Shown here piece by piece: positions 39,101 through 51,100 of a stretch of 64,000 nucleotides of DNA. This DNA comes from Acanthornis magna (Eukaryota; Chordata; Aves; Passeriformes; Acanthizidae), in assembly GCA_036785705.1 (NCBI GenBank), contig JAWUZG010000970.1:2142501-2206500 (forward strand), given 5' to 3'. The translations under genes and the position numbers were made by a program. The notes under the pieces were generated by a model. The model had not been told where the DNA came from, ran no database searches, and saw only the letters and a list, made by a program, of their open reading frames with translations. Position 1 is the first letter of the stretch; the number at the start of each line of letters is the position of its first letter.

Positions 39101-42100
39101 GGCTGGCTATAAGGGTGCTAGATTCTAACTCTTGGTTTGTGCAGTGGGAGGAGGTGTGGGACTTGGACCTCTACGCCCCTGGCAGTGCCCTAAATGTCTC
39201 TCTCACCACATCTGCTCTTCCCATAACAAAGTGGCAGAGAAGTCTGTTTGGGGGATACAGATGGAAACACTCAGCAGGCTTTGGATTTGAGAACGTGCCA
39301 GCTGGACCACCACAGCACTGATGGCAAGGATTTTTAAAACTGTGATGTTTGTAACACACTACTGTCAACTGCTGCTCTGAGTGCACCAAATCATACCATT
39401 AACTTTAGCCTGCTCCCACCATCAACTGAAACATTTTTTTCCTTAACCTGAATCTATTCAGTTTCCACAAACTAGGATGCTTCCTGAGGACATGCTTCTG
39501 ACTGGGAATGTGGGATAGAAGACAGCATTTCACCTCATTTTCCATTCTAAGCTTCACCAGTCAAATGAATCCCAGATTACCCTTCTTTACATCTTCCCAT
39601 TATCTACATACAATATGCATATGCTCTTGCCATAGAGGCTTGTTCATTGGCTGGAAAGAACTCCTACCTGCTTTAAAGTTGGTGCTATTATAAAATGGGG
39701 ATGTTTATGAACTCAGTTAGGACACTCAAGAAAACATTCAGAAAGCAAATAAATTGTATTTTCCCAACTGGCATTTTGGGAATCTGGACAGCTGTGGTTA
39801 TGGACTCTACTGGACAAGTTTTAGGACTGTCCTAATTTTAAAGACAGGTTATATAAAGTCATTAGGGAGAAAAATGTATCTATAAGACTAAAGGGTGGGG
39901 TTTTTTCCTGTGATGGTTTTTCCTGTAGAGTAACTGGTAGCACATTCACAGAAAAGTGGCAAACACGACCAATATAAAAGCACAGCATACTAATTTCATT
40001 GATGAGTGAAGTCCCATCAAACCAATAATAAAGTTGCATGGGTATATGTAAGATTGGAACCTAGATGTACATGGACAAAAAAGTAACTACAAAAATACAA
40101 ATGGTTCATTTCACAAGATGTAGCAAGATGTCTATGACAGAAAATAAGATTGTTTTCACAAGGACAAAACAATTGCTTTTGAAGCATTTTCTTTTGAAGA
40201 ATTTTCTTCTAGACATATTGGTTTCATAGAATTTTCTTTGAATGTATGCTTCATGAGAGTAGTCAGGCTTCTTTTAATACATAAAATATAAACTTCTTGT
40301 CCAAAACCATCCTAATGACACATAACCTGAGTTTTGCTAAATTTTTGCAAACCCAGCTACATTTCTTTGAACATACCAGTGTCCAGAGGCAGCATTCAGT
40401 AGGGAGCTGAATAGTGCATCCCTCAAATGATTATTGAATTATTTTTTAAATATCTTAAAACACACCAGTTTCATTTGAGGTTCAGTTGCAGAGGATGGGA
40501 AGGGTCAGGAGGCTCCCAGCAGTAGCACATGTTAATATAGCAAAAGAGGAGCAGGCATAGGAATGGTAACAGCCTCTGGGTGGGAAGGTCTTACGGAGGG
40601 GAAAGATGCACAGTGTGGCAGCAACAAACAAATGAGAAAGGAAACAAAGAAGTCAGGCCGTAGACCATCAGTAGATGACAGACCCACAGGAGCAGCTGAG
40701 AAGTGCACGGAATATGACAGCTATGGATTTGTTATTGTGAGCATTGCTGAGCAATACCTCACTGCAGAGGATGCATGTGCAGGCTGTCAGCAGCTTGTGG
40801 TGAACGGATACAGGGATGGGAGTTATCTGGGGAAGACAGGAAGGAACGCCCTAGGAAGAGGACAGTGGACGTGACAGAGAAGGGTAAAGCAGAGGAATGC
40901 AGAAAAAAGAAAGCAGGAATGATGAAGCAGACAACACAGTCGAATTGCTGCACAAGAATTAAGGGGTGAGAGGTACATCCCAGTGAAGCACTTTATTTTG
41001 CCCTAGAAGGGGTCTGAGTAGGTCCTTGTTCTGAAATTCCCCTCTGCAAAAAAAACCAACCTCACTAGAGCTGAGTTCCTGGTAGTGCTACTTATGCCAT
41101 ACCACGCATCTTATTTTCTTTGCAAGTGGGAAATCATAGATTTTTCTTAGAAACATGGATTTTGCTCTCTGGAAAACCTGAGGACATCAACTACAGCACC
41201 AGAGGAGAGGAGATGAAGAAAGCACTTTGGTGCTTAAGCCTCAATGTAGCAGAGCCTCATAGAAAAATGTTGCTGCATTTTTCTTAATTCAGTTAACTAA
41301 AATATATATAAAAGAGTACTTACGGGTAACCCATTTTTACCAGGAATGCCCTAAAATAAAACATCTTTGTTAGAAAGATAAATAAAACACAGTAACATAG
41401 AAGTAACAAAAGAGGAAAGCAATTAGTTACGCTGTGATGTGCTGTGCGGTGACAAAACAACAAACCAGAACAACATCAAACGCTACGGCACAGCGTGATG
41501 TTTTGCACCTCTCTTTAATCTCGTGCATCTTGTGCTGATGGTTCACAAGGACACAAAGTGTGAAATATCCTGTATATAGAGATGCCACTGAAGGAGGCCT
41601 GCGAGTTCTGCACCTCTGTACACGCTCGAGCCTGACAGCTGGGAGGGCACTGCAGCACCGCACAAGGACTTGGTGGCCTGGCTGCACTGAGAACATCTGT
41701 GAGCTGGCACAGCAGAGGTTTGTCCTCTGATGGCTGTCACCCTGTGTAGCCACGGACACGTGTGCAGTGCAGGTAGGACGTTCCCAGGCTGCTGGGCTAA
41801 AACCCATCTCGTAGAAGTGTAACTGGTGACAGTGTGCCAGGCTGTGCAGTGCCAGCCCTTCGTGCATATGTGTTGCGGTGGTCTCAAGCATCTTGAGAGT
41901 ACTGGGGAGCCAAAAGGTCCCAAGATAGCAGAAATACCCCCCGGGTGCTAAATGGTCTCTCCCTAAGGTTATGTTAATCTTACTATGCTGATTGGCCTTA
42001 ACCTGATCCCTGACTCCACCCTTCCCTTCTCCCCATTGGATTATTGTTTTATCTCACTGCCTTCTCCCCAACCCTATTGACCCTAGACCGCGGTAAGAAT

Positions 42101-45100
42101 TGCCACTCACTGCCATTCTTTCTCTTTCGTTGCTGGACCCCTTGGAAGAGTAAACCTTCGGAAACTCCACACTACTGAGCTCTCTGGTTCTTTTGTCTCT
42201 GGTAACGCTGAGCTAATCAGAAGCTCTGGGTGTGTGTGACTGTGCTATCCACCGGCACGGGCGAGAGAAAAGGTCTGCTTGCACGGCGACGGATGCATTG
42301 GCTGAGAGGTCTGTCTGAGCAGTCGGGACACTTTCGGAACACGCAGAGGACCTATCTCACCCCACCACCACCTCGCGTTACATATGTGAGGAATCACTAC
42401 TACTCTTTCCAAAATATGTGTTTTCTTTCAACAGAGAGATAATACTCACAGGCTGACCAAGTTGTCCATGTTTCCCTGGAGATCCAGGAGGTCCTTGATC
42501 TTTATTTTCCACATCTTCTATTCCTGACCCTCCTAGAGGTCCTGTGGACCCATCCTCTACTTCCTGACCTTTCTGGCCCTGAGTAATTAGAATGTGAAAC
42601 ATGAAAAATGTGTTGCATTACTTTTCCCAGTTTTCTGTCTTTATATCCCTCCTCTTCCCTCTCTCTTAGAGCCCTTGCTTTGTTCAATGCTGTCACAACC
42701 TGATAGGCATCATACAAACAGTATATTCCATTCAGCAAAGGCAGTCCATACTAAAGATCATGCACCTACAAATAAATTGCTCTCGGAGCTGGTTACTTAG
42801 ATGCAAATGACCACGATCTAATTTCATATTCATATAAATCTGCACAGTCTAAATCAATAGCATAGGTTTGAAAAATATAATCTTCACAAACTCAGTCTGT
42901 CTGGGAGAAAAACCTGAGAGTAAAAATAGACATGTTTAAGAGTGTTTTAGCCAACTTCCCCAAGACCTACAACTCTAACAAAGGAGGTTTACATATTGGT
43001 TAAAAAGTGGCAGAAGGTGAAAAAAGGAAACTGATAACAAAGAGTAAAAATGGACAACAGCAAGAGCAAAATATTGCTAAACATTAGTATTTGGTCAAGA
43101 GAAAGTAAGAATAATAAAAGGCATAATTTAAATATTCCAGGAACAAAATAGGACCTTCCAGGAATGAAGCTTGGACACGAATACATATTTAAATTAAAAT
43201 TCAGTATACAGAACAGAACACTTTAGTCAGTATTGTATTTTGAATACAATTACTCACATTTTGTAGCACCAATGAAATATTTCGAGTTCCATTAGCAGCT
43301 AATGAAAAGAGGAGGGATGTAATATAGTAACTCTCAAAGCATTTTAAAATTAACAGGATGATACCTTTCAGCAAATGAACTGTAAGCTGATTTTTTTTAA
43401 AGACGTTTCTGGGTTATGTAAAAAGGAAGGGTCCCAAAGACCAGCAAATTTTTTTAATCTGGACTCATTACAGAATTTTTTCCCATCTGGAAAAGCGTTA
43501 GAAGAGAATCTATTTAGTTAAACTGTGGGTAGAGATCATAGCCTGAATGAGGTAACAGGATTGTTGATATGGTGTTAGAGTACTGAAGGAGGGAGCAGAT
43601 GTTATGGCAGGACCCCTCTCAGTCATCTACCAAGCCTTGGGAAAAGAGTCAGTGTTATTCCAGTCTACAGAAAGGGTGTAAGGGAAGATGCAGAACTGCA
43701 GATCTGTTAGCCTAACCTCAGTTCCTGGAAAATAAGGGAGAAGATTATACTCAGTACTGTTGAAAGGTGTTTAAACACTGCACTCATCAGGAGCACTCAG
43801 CCTGGGCTCACAAAGGGAAAGTACCGTCTAACTAATTTGTTGTCTTTCTGTGTTGAAGTCACCCACATGAAAGATAAAGAGACAGAGGTGGATGTGATTT
43901 TCCTTGGTTTTTGTAAGGTTTTTGATGCAGGCCATCAGAGCATCCTTTGGGGCAAATTTTCCAGCTGTGGGATGAGTGGGTCCATGGTGTGTTGGGTGAA
44001 GAACTGGCTGAAGGGCAGAGCTCAAGGGTTGCTGTGAACAGGGCCACGGCTGGCTGGTGACCAGTCCCCAGTGGTGCTCCTCAGGGATCAATTCTAGGGA
44101 TCAATTCTGTTCAGTAGATTTACCAATGATCTGGATGCAGGAGTTGAATGCACTATGAGCAAATTTGCTGATGATTCCAGACTGGGAGGTGCTCCTGGCT
44201 CTGAAGGACAGGAGGCCTTACAGAGGGATCTGAATAGACTGGAACATTGGGCAGTGATTAATAGCATGAAATTAACAAGAACAAATGCTGAATTCTGCAC
44301 TCAGGAAGGAGTAACATTGGACACAAGTAAAAACTGGGAGAGAAGTGGCAGTAACAACTCTTTTTATTATTATTTTCTAAAAGATTGTTATCATATTATA
44401 TAATCACCTTGGGTGTCTGCGTAGTGAAAAATATGTAGAAATTGAAATAAGATCAAGAAAAAGTTGTAAAGATAAGTAAGTAGCAAAATTACTTGTCACA
44501 ATAGGTTTAAGCTTTATGTGTCACACTTCTTATATCAAGGCTGGATTTTTGTCTAAGATAAATGGCCCAAAAATGAAAAGAAAAAAAATTAAGATGGCAA
44601 TAGTAATAGTTTATCTGGTATTAGAGTTGCCGCTTAAAAAAGTGTGAATGCAGGAATGAAAATGTTAGAGGAATTATATTTGGAAGTTCTCCAATAAATA
44701 CTAAAACCACTTGTATGTCAGCTCCAATGGATGATCCTTAACTTAATGTTTCACCACTTGCTATATTTTACTACAGTAAACACAGGAATGCAAGAAGACC
44801 CTGCAAGGAGCAACCCTTAAACACTTGAACCAAACACAGACAATGTGGCAATTGTATTCTAAATTTCTGTCGCTCATGATGCTATGTGTTTTATGACAAA
44901 AAGAAGCTGTCATAACTGACTGTAGTTTCAAGCAATGAAAGAATGGACTTTTGGCAAAGGAGTCTCAAAGGCAAGGAAGGAAAGGTCATTATTTATTTTT
45001 TGCTTATAAAAATCTGTGGTGGATTAGGAATGTTAATTAATGAAAAATGTACTGCCAGCTGATTATTTTGAAATATACCAACAAGCAGGGCAAGTATTTG

Positions 45101-48100
45101 AGTAGCTCACATGATTCCAAATGGGGGACATACATAATTCTAATTTGTAGAATCACACAAGATTCAGGTTACACACTACCTTACAAATGAAACAGGCATG
45201 GTGTCTTTCAAAGCCCAGTGTCTCACCAGAGAAGGTGACTTTGCTAACTAGCGCAGACACTCCATTTGGGGATGCCGGTGCATGCTCCATGCAGGGGTTA
45301 AAAGGGCTCATTTTCCTTAGCACCGTGTGAACATTGAACTAGAGACAGGCTACAGCCTTGCATTGGGTCTTAGTTTCCTTGTCTGGGAGCCAGACTCACG
45401 GGAGTCTACACAAAATGAGAATCAAACTTTATAAGGGATTTGACAAAGGGTTATTTTGAAAATGTGACATATTTCAATGTAATTGACAGTTAATCCTGGT
45501 CCTGGCAAAATGAGCATTTAGTCAGCTATTTTCTTTGTTTGTCACTTTCTTAAAACTGAAAAGAATGCAAAACTGAAAGAACAAATTAGTTTTTTTAGTC
45601 AAAAAACTCAAGCCCATTTCAACAGTTGTAGATCCAAACTTCTGCATAGTGTAAGTGCTTTTCAATCTGATGTCATGAAAAGACATTCAAGAGTTTAAAA
45701 AGTAACTTCTATTTTGCCATGCAGTTAAGATGGAATAGAACAAGGTACCAACTCAGAGAAACACCTGGAATTCATGGATTTTCCTGTTCTTGGACAAGAA
45801 GAGTAGGTGTATGATAAACCCTTATCAGACCAGATCAGATCAGATTATACAGACCTCCTCTGTGCTTACTCCTGTCAAAACACCAGCACCAGAGCCATCT
45901 TCTTCTCTTAAGGTTTTCTGTGTGACAGTGGTAGACTCGCTGTTGCCTTGTCCAGTTTCCATGGCAGCTGAATCTAAATAAAATAATCACTTATTAATGA
46001 GAGAGCAAAATAAAACCTGCCCAGAGGTATTTATCAGAGACAGATGCTGCAAATTGTATGAAGAAAGAAATTATTCAGAATATGACTAAAATACATTCAA
46101 AAGATTGATGTTAGTAATTTTACAACTCTGAAAATTTTAAAGGAACAGAAAAAAAGAGAAAGGGGAGAGTAAAATTACAAAACAAATGTCTGTTTTAAGG
46201 TCAAGGACTATATTGCATCATCCCTTTTTCCTCGAGTTCTAGTCTAATGGTTGCCTATTTGTCATCCATGTAACACAAAAAATAAGACATAGTTACAACA
46301 CGTACTATCTGAAGTATGTATGGAATTTAAATAGTAACATTGTCTTTGGCCTTATTAATATAACTAGATTTCTTTTTGTTTTCTAGGAGTGCCCTGAATT
46401 GTCCTAGCAGTGGAGGACTGGATTCCTCAGTGCATTATGCCTTGCTCTCCTTGCTTTGCTGCCTGTCCTTGCACCCAAAACACCCCCTGGTGTACTAAGC
46501 AGATTCACATCCTTTGGAGGGAATAGAAGTGGGATATACTTGTTTATTCAGTGGTAGTATTCAGTTTCGCATGAAGGGCTGAGCTTTACTGTATCAGGTA
46601 ATCAAATAAATACCCATTTTAAATCCCTTTTAAAGATGCCTCAGAGCTTTAGAGCCAGCAGGACTATTTGCAGAGGTATGACTCAAGGGGTGCCATGCTT
46701 TTCACTGGCCTGAGCAGAATGAAGAGGAGTTTTCTCTTTTCAATCCCTTTGCCTAACACTTGCACTTTACTGGAGTGTTGTGGAGTGTCACAGCAGCAGC
46801 TCCTCAGGTTGGTTCCTTAGTTTAATCCAAGTACTTTTTTTTTCTTTTCTTTTTTTTTTTTTAAATTTTAGAACATTAACTACAATTCTGTGACTGAAAC
46901 TTCCATGCTACAGAAGGGTGAATCCATTCTCTGCATGTTTAACAACAATGAGTCTGAGATAAGCCCAAATATGGAGGGAGAAGTGAGAGATGTGCTGAAC
47001 AGTGGCTGTAGTTGCTACCACCTACCTTTGTTGCTATTAATAAATTGCAGTTTAACAGACTGCACTTTCAAAGACCAAATGTTTGATGTGCCAATTCTTT
47101 TCTAGCACACAGGATGTCCAAAGCCATAGGATTTTCCTTTCCTGGCAGCACCCAAAATATGACAATGGCTTTTCAATACACAGGGAAATGACAGACTCAG
47201 AACCAGAGAGGTAAATGACCCCACCCCCCGAAACCTCCCCCCCAAACCAGAGGCAGTGCCTTGTTCTTTAAATGTAGCTGCTTCTGAGGTTTCTTCTGAT
47301 CTGTGATTTCCGGAGAAATCATTTTCTTCCAAATAAGACAATATGGTTGGGGGGGCTTCCACTGGCTCAGCCAATGTATCTTCAGGCTAAAAAAAAAATC
47401 CCAAAGAACTGTTTAGAGTAAAGGCTTATCACATATTTTAAGGGCAGAATTGCTAGATTACCATCCTCAAAGCACAGTACTACCACGTCTATGAAGCAAA
47501 CCAGAATTTTGAGAAAAATCAGTGTAATACCTTTGAACTCCATTCCTCCAAAGCAAGGGATGTACTCTTGACAAACCCATAGGGAGGGAGAAAACCACAA
47601 GCAATGTACACTTTTCGGAGAGTGCATTTTCAAGTACGACCTTTAGCTTGTTTCATTCCAGGTCAGCATTCCAGGTCAGCATTGCTTTACCTATTAAATT
47701 GTCTTTATATCAACCCACAAGTTTTCTGACTTCTCTTCTAATTCTCTCACCATTCCACTGGTGGGGCAATGAGTGTGTAGCTGTGTGGTGCTTAGTGGCC
47801 AGCTGGGATTAAATCACATCTTTCAGAAGGAGAAATAAAAGCCAAAAATTCTACTATTGCTGCGTGTAACTTTGAACAGTGCAGTAATTATGAAGATTAT
47901 TAAACAGAAGCTAAAAACAAGAACTAAAAGAATGGATATTTTTCTGGATAGAAAAGCTAGACATCTTTCCTGAATTAGCTACAGTTGTATCCAAATGAGG
48001 AAAAAGTCAAGGCGCAGTAAGATTTAATGGATTAAATTTCAGGGTGTGATGTAAAATGGAGAGGAGTCATCAAGCACTAAGTGATTTTGCTGCCATTCAG

Positions 48101-51100
48101 AAAAAACCGTACCTGGCTGCAGAAATTCAGGAAAAGTAAAGGGCAAATCCTGCATCCAGTGAGGGATTACCCCATGCAGCAGTACTGGCTGGGGCCAGCT
48201 GCCTGCCATTGGACCTCTTAGAGAAAGGTAAGAGAGCAAGGACTGCCTCAAGAAGGCTCAGAACAATCTTATCAATGTGAAGATCCTGATAAGAGGGAAT
48301 AAAGAAGACAGAACCAGATCCTTCTCACTGGTTGTAGCCAGTTATGGGAAAAGACATAAAGGACACACATTAAAATACAAGAAATTCATGTTCTATGTCA
48401 GAAAAAAAACCTGCATTGAAACAGAGGCTGCAGAGTCTCTATTCTTGAGGAAATTCAAAACCCTCTGGCACTGAATAAGCTGCTCACTGAGCAGCCAGCT
48501 GCATTTGGCTCTGCTTTGAAAAACGAATTGGACAGGGCAATCTTCAGAGGTCCCTTTCAAACTCAACTGGTCTGTGATTCTGTGCAAAGCACAAGGCAGG
48601 CAAAAATGAGTTTAATGAGCTACATGTAAAAGGCAAAAAAAAATTATAAAAATTAATTTAAACACAGCAGGAGCAGGAGGCCAGGTCAATGCTTAATAAA
48701 GTTACAAAAAGAATGATCAGAGAATTTTAATTCTATAATAGAAAAAAAATAAGGTTTTCTTCCATTCATGTTGACCTTGGAAGAGTTAAAATTCCTGCAG
48801 AAAAATATTCTTGGGAAACTCAGTAGAGGATATGTCTAAAACTGAGTCTTTGTATGAAAAGGGTAGGAAACACAGTAAGTGAATGACAGAGCATCACAAC
48901 CAAGAAATATTTGCCCACGGGTTCTGTGAGATTCAGCAATGAAATAGCTGAAATTTATCAGTGCTATATCAGGCAAATGTGAGCATAGTTTCTGTGAAGT
49001 CATTTCTCAGAAACCTACTGATTTTCTCTAAAGGAACCAATGAGAACTTGTGTTAAAAAAAGAGAATGTTTGACACAAGCAGCATGGAAAGCTTCATTGT
49101 GAGGAACGGACTGGAATATTTAAGCCTGGCAGTAAAAGGGAGGGGGACATGATGTGATAGGAATCTCTAAATATGGTAAGAAACAGCTGTTTACTCTGTC
49201 ATCCAGCTAATTAGCCACCAAATGAGAGCTGCAGTCAGCATGTTCAGAAAGGCAAGCAAAAGGTGCACACCCTTCACAAAACATGTCATTAAATTAGCTA
49301 AGGAATTCTGCAGCAGGAATCTGAGGATGATAAAATTCTCATTTGTTAAAAAAAACCCCAAACAACAAAGGAAGAAATTTGAGGATGAATAACTCAACTG
49401 AGGCCCACTAACCACATATACTCTTGGTTCAAGCCTTTCCTGAGATAAAAATTGATGCAGAGTAAAAGAGTGTTCCCAGTAAGTATCATATATATGTTCC
49501 CAATCTTGTGTTATACTCTTCCCAAATCTCTGGTTGCTGATTTTTGTCAAATATATCAGATTTTTGATCTGGGGCAATGCCATCATACTTATGGATGGAT
49601 GCATTTTGTTCTCACGGGAGCCTTTGGAAGTTGCCAAATATGAAAAACTACTGATCAAATCCAGACCCCACCATTTTAAAGAGTAAAAATGAAACAGAAA
49701 CATTTAAAAGAAAATATTTTTAAAATAAAATACTAAATAGTAAATAATACAATATTCGAAGTAAATAAATCAAATAAATTTACCCTTACGGGAAGATGGG
49801 AAGGTGCAAGGGCTTCTTGTGCCTCAGAAACTTCATTTTCTTGAATGCTGCCATTGCCACTGCTGTCCCCTGAGGCCTGTGCAAAATCCAGTTATGGAAG
49901 CAAGTTCATAAAAGTCAGGGGAAAAAGCGTGATCTCCAAGGAACTGGCTGTTTAAATGCAGAAAAAACCAGCTTTTTTTTTTGGCTGCTCAAGCCTCAAT
50001 GTCATTATGATGTTAACTTATTTCAATACTTACAGCGTTCCATGAAAATGACCATTCAGAAAAATAAAAGCCATATTTCATTTCCTGAAAGGTGTTTTTG
50101 ACAAAATAAAATGACACTTTTTGAAAAAACAGGTTTGGAGGTTGTACAGGAAAAAAAAATCCCCCATGCGGATAGTTTTAAGTATGATACAATGTTTCCA
50201 AGAAAAAAATACTACATTTATTGTAATGAAAGATGTCAAATGGAAATTTACTTTGCAATTTCTGGGGCATTGAGGAAGTGTTCATAAGAATACTTACATA
50301 AGGGTCATCATCTTCACAATGATCTTCAGTAGCCCTTGGGTCAGATTTGATTGTCAGATGTTGAATCGAGCCCTATGTGGAACATCAAAAACATTTCAAG
50401 GGAGTAATATTTTAAGTTGCATGTGTGAAGGGGAGCGGGGGTGGAGGGGTAGGATTTAAACAAAGCAACAAAATACCCCAGACTGTGTTCTGATTTACTT
50501 GGAAAATGGTCTGAAGTATAAAATTTTATGGTAACAGTCCAAATCTAAAGATGTAAATAAGTTTGTACATTTTCCTTTTGCAAAATGTAGAATTAATTGG
50601 AGCTGTCAGAATATGACTGTCATGTCCCAATGACACTATGACCACCACACTGCATTGTTAGTGTCCCAGCTGAAGAATATAGTCCTGGATTACATCCTCT
50701 GTAAAACACTGTCTGCTTTTTTTAGTTAAGAAGTGCTTTGCAGCTCCAGAAGTGGCATGAGAAAATCCCTCATAATGGAGACAAAGGAGAGGAATACCAA
50801 TAAATGATGAAGTGGGTCAGGAAGAAACCAGTTTAACACTTTCCAGAGAGGAAATAAAGGAGATAGATTTTCTGATAAGAAATGTTTCTTTTTTCAGAGT
50901 CACAAACTGTACTTCTCCATCTGACATGCTGAAGGAGCCATAACAGTTTCATTTTAAACATTTAACATTTGTTTCTGCAAAGACTCAAAGTGATTTATGA
51001 AACATGTGGGGGACATTTCCTTATTACAAGATGTCACAGAGTTAGACGTGATGCACACATAGGGCACAAAGATGGATATTTAAATCAAGAATCAGTTTAC

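Larger units (their letters stand above)
45974..47247 (-). other. COL15A1: Intron between exons 4 and 5
   Basis: It contains a T-rich tract (46836-46868) and, at the exon 4 donor, a G-quadruplex-capable tract (47219-47247). No transposon recognised. Confidence 0.75.
47387..49789 (-). other. COL15A1: Intron between exons 3 and 4
   Basis: It contains an LTR fragment (47654-47820), a CR1 3' end (48230-48585) and a possible second CR1 piece (49083-49182). Confidence 0.8.

Noticed and set aside
41427..41923. Minus-strand open frames of 126-154 residues
   Set aside because: They overlap in different frames and run into the LTR boundary. No family is recognised; openness is probably due to G+C-richer sequence.
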